50,814 nt of DNA from CAZSDW01 sp964605705 (GTDB lineage: Bacteria; Fidelibacterota; UBA2242), in assembly GCA_964605705.1 (NCBI GenBank), contig CAZSDW010000025.1, positions 1-50,814 of the forward strand, given 5' to 3'. Of this stretch, positions 8,182 to 15,967 are shown piece after piece. Each line of letters opens with the position of its first letter. The stretch's first letter is position 1. A program made the translations under genes and the position numbers. The notes beneath the pieces were generated by a model. It was given only the letters and a program-made list of their open reading frames with translations, was not told where the DNA came from and did not search any database.

Positions 8182-10611
8182 ATGAAACGATTACTCACGA
8201 GAATTAGTTTACTGGTTTCAGTATTGCTCCTGGTGTCTTTTTCTGCTTTTGGACAAGCACTGGTTAAAAAAACTCCTGCAACCCGAATTTCAGAAGCGCC
8301 TAAAATTGACGGTGTTTTGGATGAATCCATCTGGCAATCACTGCCGGTTCTGGACAATTTTTATGGTTACTACCCGCATAACGACAGGCTTGGGTCCCGT
8401 CCTACCAAGGCTTGGATTGGCTATGATGATAATGCTGTTTATATCGCTGCCATATGTTATGATAATCCCGACAGCATTGCCCGGGCGCTGGGTAGGCGCG
8501 ACAGCGGGGATGGTATCAATACGGACCTATTCGCAGTGCATCTCAGTCCCTACAACGATCGCATGAATGCCTATTTCTTTATAATCGCCGTCTCAGGCGC
8601 TCAAACCGATATACTCATTTCGTCAAATGGACAAGACGAAAGCTGGAATGCCGTCTGGGAAAGTGAAACCAAAATCAATAATGATGGCTGGTCGGTCGAA
8701 ATCCGGATTCCCTATTCCGCAATCCGCTTCCCGGATGAAAAGGTGCAGAACTGGGGCTTAAATGTCATGCGCCACATCAAGCGCTATAACGAGTGGTCCA
8801 CCTGGAGTTTTATCGACCGGGAAAGCGGTGAATGGTACACTCATATGGGTGAACTGACCGGACTGGAAAATTTACAGCCGCCACTGCGCTTATCCTTTGT
8901 CCCTTATCTCTCGGCTTATGTGGAAAATAACACCGAAAACCAGTGGGGCTATTCCTATAATGGTGGCATGGACATGAAATACGGAATCAATGAAAGTTAT
9001 ACCCTGGACCTGACTTTGATTCCCGATTTTGGTCATGTTCAGTCCGATGACCGGGAACTGAATTTATCACCCTATGAAATTCAATATGATGAGAAACGTC
9101 AGTTTTTCGTTGAAGGAACAGAGCTGTTTCAGAAAGCCGGCATTTTCTATTCGCGCCGGGTAGGTACCAAACCGATCCTTTATGATGATGTTGAAAACAG
9201 CCTGGCTGCCAATGAAAAAATTGTCAGAAATCCCGCTGAAACCCAGTTGATCAATGCCACGAAAGTCTCAGGACGAAACCGAAAGGGACTCGGTATTGGG
9301 ATTTTTAATGCCATGACAGCCAAAACATCGGCGACGATCCGGGATACTCTGACCGGGACTGAACGATCATATATCACCCAGCCATTCACAAATTATAACA
9401 TTCTCGTTCTGGATCAGACCTTCCGAAAATATTCCTATGTCAGCTTAATCAATACCAACGTCAGACACAACAGCTATTCCGCCAATGCCACCGGTACGGA
9501 ATTCCGCCTGGCAGACAAGGAAAATAAATACAATCTCTGGTCACAACTTGCCATAAATCAGAAATTCGATACAGATACAACCTTTGATAAAGGTTTTAAA
9601 AATTATATATACTTCGGAAAAGTCGCCGGCAACTTCCAGTATAACTACCAATTTTCCGTAGAGAGCGACAAATACGATCCCAACGATCTCGGTTATTTAC
9701 AGCAAAACAATGAATTTGAACACTGGGCATCCATCGAGTACAACATTTTTAAACCTTTTGGGAAATTTCTCGAATTATATCAGCAATTGTCATTCTCCCA
9801 TTCATCTCTGTACGTACCCCGGAAATTCTGCGGATATAACATTGACTACAATGTCAATACAAACTTCTCTAACCAATGGTATGCCGAAATGCACGTTTCC
9901 TGGAGACCGGTGGAATATCGGGATTATTTTGAACCGCGGGTCAGCGGTCGTGTCTTTCGAACGCCACCCCAATATCATAATTGCGGCGGCTTTCAAACCG
10001 ATCGTAAAAAACCGGTGTCCATTTCACTGTTCGGCGGACTCAATAAACCCTATAACGATTCATTCAACCGGTTTTCCTACTGGATTTTCCTTGAACCAAG
10101 ATTTCAGTTCAGCACTAAATTTATATTGGATTTCGAACTCTATTACTGGAACAGCTATAATGAAATCGGATACGTGGCACATGAGGATGATGAAAGCCAG
10201 GTTTATTTTGGGAAAAGGACTGTCCAGACCTTCGAAAACGAAATCGATTTAGAGTATATTTTTACAAGCAAAATGGCGCTGGAATTTCGCTTGCGCCACT
10301 ATCTGTCCAAGGCTGACTACGACCGTTATTACATTCTCTTAGAATCCGGATATGTCGAGCCACTTGACAGTTACTCAGAAAATCATGACATCAGTTACAA
10401 TGCGTTCAATATTGATATGGCTTATACCTGGAATTTCGCGCCAGGCAGCGAACTTTTAGTGACCTATAAAAACGCTATCGGAACGGAAAATGAACTGGTA
10501 AGTAAAACCTTTTCCAGAAACCTTCTTGATACAATCGAATCTCCACAAGTGAACAGCCTCTCCGTCAAGGTGCTCTATTACCTCGACTACCTCAGGCTGA
10601 AAAGGCATTAG
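8182..10611 (+). CDS. CBM9-like/DUF5916 outer-membrane protein
   Basis: 809 aa. Signal peptide MKRLLTRISLLVSVLLLVSFSAFGQ. Residues about 35-215 form a CBM9-like beta-sandwich (ISEAPKIDGVLDESIWQ, then KAWIGYDDNAVYIAAICYD and GWSVEIRIPYSAIRF), as in DUF5916 proteins. The rest (about 235-809) is rich in aromatic beta-strands and YDEKRQFFVEGTELF, consistent with an outer-membrane beta-barrel. DUF5916 proteins are widespread in FCB bacteria and lack a firm function; binding of surface carbohydrates or membrane remodelling are guesses. The start is ATG 8182; the TTG just before it is unlikely. No clear Shine-Dalgarno is visible. Confidence 0.8.
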   Translation: MKRLLTRISLLVSVLLLVSFSAFGQALVKKTPATRISEAPKIDGVLDESIWQSLPVLDNFYGYYPHNDRLGSRPTKAWIGYDDNAVYIAAICYDNPDSIARALGRRDSGDGINTDLFAVHLSPYNDRMNAYFFIIAVSGAQTDILISSNGQDESWNAVWESETKINNDGWSVEIRIPYSAIRFPDEKVQNWGLNVMRHIKRYNEWSTWSFIDRESGEWYTHMGELTGLENLQPPLRLSFVPYLSAYVENNTENQWGYSYNGGMDMKYGINESYTLDLTLIPDFGHVQSDDRELNLSPYEIQYDEKRQFFVEGTELFQKAGIFYSRRVGTKPILYDDVENSLAANEKIVRNPAETQLINATKVSGRNRKGLGIGIFNAMTAKTSATIRDTLTGTERSYITQPFTNYNILVLDQTFRKYSYVSLINTNVRHNSYSANATGTEFRLADKENKYNLWSQLAINQKFDTDTTFDKGFKNYIYFGKVAGNFQYNYQFSVESDKYDPNDLGYLQQNNEFEHWASIEYNIFKPFGKFLELYQQLSFSHSSLYVPRKFCGYNIDYNVNTNFSNQWYAEMHVSWRPVEYRDYFEPRVSGRVFRTPPQYHNCGGFQTDRKKPVSISLFGGLNKPYNDSFNRFSYWIFLEPRFQFSTKFILDFELYYWNSYNEIGYVAHEDDESQVYFGKRTVQTFENEIDLEYIFTSKMALEFRLRHYLSKADYDRYYILLESGYVEPLDSYSENHDISYNAFNIDMAYTWNFAPGSELLVTYKNAIGTENELVSKTFSRNLLDTIESPQVNSLSVKVLYYLDYLRLKRH

Positions 10612-10717
10612 TATCATCGATATTATTAATCCCTGCCACTGATTATTCTGAATTATAGAACTTTTTTTCATCAGCTTCAGTCTAAGAAGTGTCAAAAGAA
10701 AAACATCAGGAGGATCC

Positions 10718-11623
10718 ATGAAGCGGGCTATCAGTTATCACAAAATTTTTATTTACCTGATCACGCTGCTCGTTAGCAGTTTTTTACTGGTTTTTTCGAA
10801 TGTGACCAGCTATGCTGCGACCAATAATGGCGGCTGGCTCGGAATCGGCATCAAAGAAATGACTCCTTCCGGGCAGAAAAATAAGGGCATGGAGGAGATA
10901 ACCGGAATATTGGTTACTTCCGTAGAACCGAACAGCCCGGCGGATAAAGCCGGCTTGAAAGATGATGATGTTGTGCTTGAGTACGATGGCAAAACAGTCA
11001 AATATCTGGATGAATTCATTGAGCTGGTCCGAAAAACAGAACCCGATACAAAAGTGACATTAACAATTTTGCGGGATGGCGAAAAACTGACCAAAGAGGT
11101 GATTATTGGTAAAAAAGACCCTCATTCCATTGAGGCACAATTTCCGGAAAGACATAAAGTCATTATTCATAAAAGTTCTCCCTGGATCGGCGTTCACATT
11201 CAGGACATCGACCAAGATCTCGCCGATTATTTCAAGGTTGATGAAAACGCTGGTGTTCTAATTACTGAGGTCGTCGATGAGAGTCCCGCTGCCAAAGCCG
11301 GACTGAAATCCGGCGATGTCATCACAAAAATCGGTGATGAGGAGCTTCATAATATCAAAGATCTTCACTCTGCATTGAGGGAGTATGATGATGGCGATGA
11401 GGTCGTTCTGAAAATTGTCCGCAAAGGCAAGCAAAAAGATTTCACGGTAAAACTGGAAGCCCGGGAACGTTCAAAAGTAAAAATCATTAAGAAGAAAATT
11501 ATGGACGATAAAGATATTGAAGATTTGGAAGATATCGAAATTGATATCGATATTGACATCGATGATATTCTGGATAATGTCGATAAAACCATTGAAAAAA
11601 TATTTGATGATATTGGTATCTGA
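10718..11623 (+). CDS. secreted protein with two PDZ domains and acidic tail
   Basis: 301 aa. Signal peptide about 1-34 (ends SYAATNN). PDZ1 spans about 38-131 (WLGIGIKEM, then VEPNSPADKAGLKDDDVVLEYDGK) and PDZ2 about 155-248 (WIGVHIQDI, VVDESPAAKAGLKSGDVITKIGD). No protease domain precedes them, so this is not a DegP/HtrA enzyme but a PDZ-only adaptor, as found in several FCB genomes. After a basic patch (SKVKIIKKK) the C-terminus (266-301) is an Asp/Ile alternation (IEIDIDIDIDDI), possibly metal binding or a beta-edge. The strong AGGAGG ribosome binding site is at about 10709. It is followed by a terminator shared with the convergent gene. Confidence 0.85.
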   Translation: MKRAISYHKIFIYLITLLVSSFLLVFSNVTSYAATNNGGWLGIGIKEMTPSGQKNKGMEEITGILVTSVEPNSPADKAGLKDDDVVLEYDGKTVKYLDEFIELVRKTEPDTKVTLTILRDGEKLTKEVIIGKKDPHSIEAQFPERHKVIIHKSSPWIGVHIQDIDQDLADYFKVDENAGVLITEVVDESPAAKAGLKSGDVITKIGDEELHNIKDLHSALREYDDGDEVVLKIVRKGKQKDFTVKLEARERSKVKIIKKKIMDDKDIEDLEDIEIDIDIDIDDILDNVDKTIEKIFDDIGI

Positions 11624-11662
11624 AGATTTCCATCGAATCTTACCCGATTCAAACCCACACAC

Positions 11663-11694
11663 AAAAAGTCAGCCATTCCCCGGGCTGACTTTTT
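11663..11694. terminator. bidirectional rho-independent terminator
   Basis: Perfect 12-bp inverted repeat, AAAAAGTCAGCC (11663-11674) and GGCTGACTTTTT (11683-11694), with an 8-base loop. The A- and T-runs are part of the stem, so it works in both directions. It sits between the convergent PDZ gene and the small membrane protein gene. Confidence 0.92.
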
Positions 11695-11720
11695 GAATTT
11701 ATCAATTTGATTTTTTTACA

Positions 11721-12041
11721 TTATTCAGAATCTGAATGGGACCCGGTCTCCGGATTTTCTATCCGCTCCTTGAATCTGCGTTGGAATTTTGTCTTCCAGT
11801 GTTCGCCACCATGATCATGATTGGGACCGTGATGACCGGTTTTAAATAAAATATGAGCTAGCAGTACCAAGCCCCAGGCTTGCCAGTAACTGATGGTTCC
11901 CAGTCCGAAAATTGCCGGCATCAGCCAGTTCCAGAGCAGCATTACGAAAAAACCAAATAAAAATGCAAATCCGACTGCCAGAAGGATTCCTCCCAGTATC
12001 CAGGGAATGTAATGACCTGCTTTTTGACAATGATTACTCAT
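11721..12041 (-). CDS. small two-helix membrane protein, His-rich, partner of ECF sigma
   Basis: 106 aa. Hydrophobic segments at about 12-37 (IPWILGGILLAVGFAFLFGF) and 47-66, the conserved-looking stretch LLWNWLMPAIFGLGTISYWQAWGL, then a polar tail with HHGPNHDHGGEH. It starts 11 bases after the sigma-factor gene and is probably co-transcribed. By position it could tether or regulate the sigma factor, but it has no recognisable anti-sigma (zinc ZAS) motif. The His cluster might bind metal (inference). Function unknown. Confidence 0.75.
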   Translation of the reverse strand: MSNHCQKAGHYIPWILGGILLAVGFAFLFGFFVMLLWNWLMPAIFGLGTISYWQAWGLVLLAHILFKTGHHGPNHDHGGEHWKTKFQRRFKERIENPETGSHSDSE

Positions 12042-12052
12042 GATTTTTCTCC

Positions 12053-12592
12053 TTATTTTTTATTATCAATAATTTTCCTGATAGATTCCAGACGTTTCCG
12101 CAAAAAGGCGATTGCATAACGTTTCCGCGCAATCAGCGTATTGATGGAGACATCATCAATCGCCGCAATTTCCCTGAAAGTCAAACCTTCAAGGCATTGC
12201 ATAATCAGAACGGATCGCTGCTCGACGGGTAATTCTTCAATCGCATCCATAACCGCCTCATAAACCAAATCGCGGGTAATCGCATCTTCACTCAGAAGTC
12301 CGCTGTCATTGACGATCTCAACAATTCCTATTTCATCATCGGGTGACAATGCCAACGGTTTCTTCTTGCGATACCAGTCAATAATCCGGTTGCGGGCTAC
12401 CGAGTATAACCATGCAACCATATCCTCAATCGGTTCCAGCGCATTCAAGGATGAATATGCCTGATAAAAAACATCCTGAACGATGTCTTCGGCATCCTCA
12501 ATCCGACTGACCTTACTGCGGATAAATTTCAGCAATCGGGAATGTTCTGCTCGATAACTGTCTGAAATTCTCTGACTCATTATTGTTTCCAT
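12053..12592 (-). CDS. ECF-type RNA polymerase sigma factor
   Basis: 179 aa. Region 2 (about 12-82) contains DAEDIVQDVFYQAY and VAWLYSVARNRIIDWYRKKK. Region 4 (about 118-170) contains LPVEQRSVLIMQCLEGLTFREIAAIDDVSINTLIARKRYAIAFLRKRL, a helix-turn-helix that reads the -35. Length and lack of region 3 fit the extracytoplasmic-function group. The start may be 12592 or the ATG four codons later (12580); both have only weak ribosome binding sites. No standard anti-sigma gene is adjacent; the small membrane protein downstream is the only candidate regulator. Confidence 0.9.
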   Translation of the reverse strand: METIMSQRISDSYRAEHSRLLKFIRSKVSRIEDAEDIVQDVFYQAYSSLNALEPIEDMVAWLYSVARNRIIDWYRKKKPLALSPDDEIGIVEIVNDSGLLSEDAITRDLVYEAVMDAIEELPVEQRSVLIMQCLEGLTFREIAAIDDVSINTLIARKRYAIAFLRKRLESIRKIIDNKK

Positions 12593-12647
12593 ATCGCCTG
12601 TATAGACGAACAGGGAGAAAAATTATTGTATCCTTTCCTAAATTATT

Positions 12648-13115
12648 TTAAAAAGCCTCTTTGCCGGGATAATGCATTTTCCGGCGGGCAACTTCCTCCG
12701 GGTAAACGTAGTATTCCACAACACCCTCCGTACAGAGCGTTCCATCACTGTCATACAGCTTGGTTTGCACAGACATAATCTGTTTTTTCTGTCCTATAAT
12801 TTCAGCGGTCAGACTGATTTCACCTTTATCGATCAAAACCGGTTTTTTGTATTGAATATCAATTCGGGCGGTTACCCCACCGGTACCGGCTACGGCATAA
12901 ACCGCCCAGCTGGCGACTTCATCCAGTAGCGTCGCCTGAATGCCGCCATGCAGGACATTGGGATAGCCCTGATATTGATCTGCCGGTTTCCAGCTGGCTT
13001 TGATGATACTGCCATCCAGATAAAAATCCAGATGCAGTCCAATTGGATTAGTGGGAGAACAGACAAAACAGTTGTAGCCTTTCAGATTCGTAAAAGGATT
13101 TTTGAGCTTTTTCAT
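12648..13115 (-). CDS. PaaI-like hotdog-fold thioesterase
   Basis: 155 aa. The hotdog core has LHGGIQATLLDEVASWA (55-71) with H56-G-G and D65/E66, the motif used by PaaI/YdiI acyl-CoA thioesterases, then VTARIDIQYKKPV. An N-terminal CFVC pair (C16, C19) precedes the domain, as in many 'PaaI family' proteins. It hydrolyses an acyl-CoA, substrate unknown. It reads in the same direction as the sigma factor, 55 bases upstream of it, and is divergent from the radical SAM gene. Confidence 0.87.
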   Translation of the reverse strand: MKKLKNPFTNLKGYNCFVCSPTNPIGLHLDFYLDGSIIKASWKPADQYQGYPNVLHGGIQATLLDEVASWAVYAVAGTGGVTARIDIQYKKPVLIDKGEISLTAEIIGQKKQIMSVQTKLYDSDGTLCTEGVVEYYVYPEEVARRKMHYPGKEAF

Positions 13116-13224
13116 CTCTTGCTTTCAGGTTTGTTTCAGGTCACATTGTCGTTATTTTAACAAATTCTGTGACAACTATCCACCTTCTGTTTCATCAGAA
13201 TCCAGTATATTTACGTCGAAAAAA

Positions 13225-14307
13225 ATGGGAAGACTCATGCAGGAAGATACAAATTACCTAAATTTAATGAATCAGGGTATCCGCCAACTGGTTACTGATG
13301 CCTTAAAAGTCAGCCTTCTGAAACCCTCGTTGGCGGCTTTTATTTTCAAAACAATCCGCTGGCAGAAAAATGCCGAAACAGTTCGACGAAACTGGGAGAG
13401 CAAAGATGTTCATGTTCCACCCTTTATGATTATCAGCATTACCAATCAATGCAACCTGCGCTGCAAGGGTTGTTATGCCATCGCCCAGCAGCGGAAAAAC
13501 AACACCGAAATGAGTACCGCAAAACTCCGCCAGGTCATTGCTGAAGCTCATGAGCTCGGTGTCTCGGTCATCTTGCTGGCTGGCGGTGAGCCACTCATCC
13601 GACCGGATTTGTTTGAAATAACGGCTGGATTCCCGGATATCATTTTTCCTGTATTTACAAATGGGTTGTTATTGAATCCGGCGACTATCGCCGAATTTCA
13701 GAAGCAGAAAAATGTTCTGCCTATTATCAGCATGGAGGGCATGCGCAGCGATACCAACGAGCGGCGCGGCGCCGGAGTCTATGATCACCTGGTCAGGATC
13801 ATTGATCGCATTAAACAAACAAGTATCTTTTTTGGTATCTCGTTTACCATGACGCGTTCTACATTTTCAACATTGACAGACAAGTCATTTATCGAATCCC
13901 TGGTAAGGCAGGGCTCGAAGTTATTCTTCTTCATTGATTACATCCCGGTTCAGGATGGCACTGAAACATTGGAGTTGACATTGGAACAGAGTCAGAGTGT
14001 TTTGCAAATAATGGAACAATTCCGGGCAGCATTTCCGGCACTCTTTGTGGCTTTCCCCGGAGATGAAGATCAATTTGGAGGCTGTCTGTCATCGGGCAGA
14101 GGGTTCGTCCATGTGGCAGCCGATGGCAGTCTTGAACCGTGCCCCTTCGCGCCATATTCCGATACCAGTCTAAAGGATATTCCTCTGAAAGAGGCTCTGA
14201 AATCGGAATTCCTGAAAACCATCCGCGAGAATCGAGACAAACTCGATGAATCCAACGGCGGTTGCGCACTGTGGGTGCAGCGCGAATGGGTCCGGTCTCT
14301 TCTCTGA
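13225..14307 (+). CDS. radical SAM protein with C-terminal Cys-rich domain
   Basis: 360 aa from ATG 13225; ATG 13237 is equally possible, and an in-frame extension to 13102 overlaps the divergent thioesterase and is rejected. The [4Fe-4S]/SAM motif is C76-NLR-C80-KG-C83, preceded by IISITNQ and followed by LLAGGEPLIRPDL. A C-terminal SPASM-like region carries scattered Cys (GGCLSSGR, LEPCPFAP, GGCALW) that could hold an auxiliary cluster. This resembles AlbA/PqqE/MoaA-type peptide or cofactor modifying enzymes, but I see no precursor peptide beside it. An FMN-binding lipoprotein gene follows 104 bases later on the same strand. Confidence 0.88.
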   Translation: MGRLMQEDTNYLNLMNQGIRQLVTDALKVSLLKPSLAAFIFKTIRWQKNAETVRRNWESKDVHVPPFMIISITNQCNLRCKGCYAIAQQRKNNTEMSTAKLRQVIAEAHELGVSVILLAGGEPLIRPDLFEITAGFPDIIFPVFTNGLLLNPATIAEFQKQKNVLPIISMEGMRSDTNERRGAGVYDHLVRIIDRIKQTSIFFGISFTMTRSTFSTLTDKSFIESLVRQGSKLFFFIDYIPVQDGTETLELTLEQSQSVLQIMEQFRAAFPALFVAFPGDEDQFGGCLSSGRGFVHVAADGSLEPCPFAPYSDTSLKDIPLKEALKSEFLKTIRENRDKLDESNGGCALWVQREWVRSLL

Positions 14308-14411
14308 CAATCGTGTTTTCAGCCATATATTGTCTAATACTTTCTGGAAATACTTGCAGTTATTAGTGATAATCTGTATTATCCTTTTCAAATTTAATTG
14401 AATGGATTTAT

Positions 14412-14804
14412 ATGAAAACCGACACCCTGCTGAAAATTATTATACCTTTACTTTTTCTCGGGAATTTTGTTTCCTGCGGATGGGTACGTGAATTAGATGA
14501 ATTCATGGCAAATCCGAATATCAGAACTCCCGATCTGATGTCAATCAAAGACAGCAGCTATATTCAGGAATTTCAGGCTGGTCCGATTAAGGTTAAAACA
14601 AAGGTCACCGTCAAAAACCACCAGATCACTGAATGCGTCCTTTTGAAACACCGCTCGGGCAGAGGTAAACCGGCAGGGATCATCGTAGATTCCGTCGTCC
14701 GGGAACAATCATTGAATGTGGATGCAATTACCGGTGCGACCCTGTCCAGTACTGTAATTCTGAAAACTATTCAACTGGCACTGGAACAAGGCTTGAGCAA
14801 ATAA
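14412..14804 (+). CDS. FMN-binding domain lipoprotein
   Basis: 130 aa. Lipoprotein signal peptide with lipobox FVSC; C22 acylated. The C-terminal FMN-binding domain (PF04205 type) ends with D104-AITGA-T110-LSST, the DxxTGAT/S motif where ApbE-type flavin transferases attach FMN covalently to the Thr. Such small domains occur in RnfG/NqrC and in stand-alone extracytoplasmic redox carriers. Here it is a stand-alone carrier anchored on the periplasmic side. No apbE gene is in this window. It is 17 bases before the metallophosphoesterase gene. Confidence 0.88.
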   Translation: MKTDTLLKIIIPLLFLGNFVSCGWVRELDEFMANPNIRTPDLMSIKDSSYIQEFQAGPIKVKTKVTVKNHQITECVLLKHRSGRGKPAGIIVDSVVREQSLNVDAITGATLSSTVILKTIQLALEQGLSK

Positions 14805-14821
14805 CTGTTGGGAGGACAAAA

Positions 14822-15751
14822 ATGGATAATCAGCTGAGATGCAAAATGATAAGAACAATCCTGGTTGTACTCTTGATTATAGTAAATACCACGCCGGCAA
14901 AAACTGAAGTGTTAAGTAATACCGATTCTTCCTTTGCCTTTATCGTAACTACCGATATGCGCGAATTTGCCGGACCGGAATTTCAAACATCACAATATTT
15001 TCTGGGCACCTGTGAAGCCATCCGCGACATCGGTAAAGGTTCATTTATGATCAGCCCCGGTGATATTGATCCGCCACAGCACGTTTATGCCACTGTAAAA
15101 AATACATTAGGTGAAGATTATCTGTGGTATCCATTGGTTGGAAATCATGAAGCCGAAACTCCATCAGATATGGAATGGTTGAGAAATTGGGGAAAAGCAG
15201 ATATTCCCAATCTTGTCCGGCGAGGACCGGAAAATTGCGAGGAAACTACCTTTGCATTCGACTATGGAAACGCCCACTTTGTCATGTTAAATGAATATTT
15301 CAATGGTTCATCTGATTATCAAGGAAACGCTGATATCGTTAAACCGCTTTATAATTGGCTGAAGAACGATCTGGAAACAAACATCAAACCACTGATTTTT
15401 ATTATTGGTCATGAGCCATTTGTATCGCTGCCTGATTTTCATAACGGAAGACATCGGCATAAAGGTGACAATCTTGACGAATACCCTGAAAACAGCCACC
15501 GCTTCCAGGAACTCTTGCGCGAACATCATATTGTAGCTTATATTTGTGGACACACCCATAATTTTTCTTATGCAAAAATAAACGGACTTTGGCAGATCGA
15601 TGCCGGTCATTGTCGCGGGATCGGAGATACCGGCGCCCGGAGTACATTCCTCAAATTCCGGATCGAGAACCAGTCTTGCCGGGTAGAGGTTTACCGGGAC
15701 GACGCCAGCGGCGGCACTTACGAGTTGACGAATACAATTGAACTAAAATAA
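14822..15751 (+). CDS. exported calcineurin-like metallophosphoesterase
   Basis: 309 aa. Signal peptide about 1-27 (hydrophobic ILVVLLIIV). Metal-binding motifs: TTD45MR, SPGD81, VGNH109E, IIGHEP and CGHTH. The usual first motif DxH is DMR here, so one metal ligand of the canonical set is replaced. Phosphodiesterase or phosphomonoesterase activity in the periplasm is expected; the substrate is unknown. The start is set by GGGAGG just upstream of 14822. It is probably co-transcribed with the FMN-binding lipoprotein. Confidence 0.85.
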   Translation: MDNQLRCKMIRTILVVLLIIVNTTPAKTEVLSNTDSSFAFIVTTDMREFAGPEFQTSQYFLGTCEAIRDIGKGSFMISPGDIDPPQHVYATVKNTLGEDYLWYPLVGNHEAETPSDMEWLRNWGKADIPNLVRRGPENCEETTFAFDYGNAHFVMLNEYFNGSSDYQGNADIVKPLYNWLKNDLETNIKPLIFIIGHEPFVSLPDFHNGRHRHKGDNLDEYPENSHRFQELLREHHIVAYICGHTHNFSYAKINGLWQIDAGHCRGIGDTGARSTFLKFRIENQSCRVEVYRDDASGGTYELTNTIELK

Positions 15752-15967
15752 TTCATTCGAAATGAAGAATTGTGTGCTATTTTCCTTATAAAAAGGATCA
15801 GGAATCAGCGACTCTTTATTATATTTCTTCACAGGTTGCATCTTATTTCATCATAATAATTCCGTATTTTTCCATTCAGTTAGCCGGATTATCTATTAAA
15901 TTAGGACTGTGACGGAAATGCTTACGGTTATAAAATACATCAATATTTTAATTGAGGGGGATCAACC

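Noticed and set aside
13102..13224. N-terminal extension of the radical SAM protein
   Set aside because: It overlaps the start of the divergent thioesterase gene and the promoter region, and has no conserved sequence.
15752..15967. TTCATT...AATGAA palindrome as a terminator after the metallophosphoesterase
   Set aside because: A stem of six weak pairs without a T-tract; likely chance.
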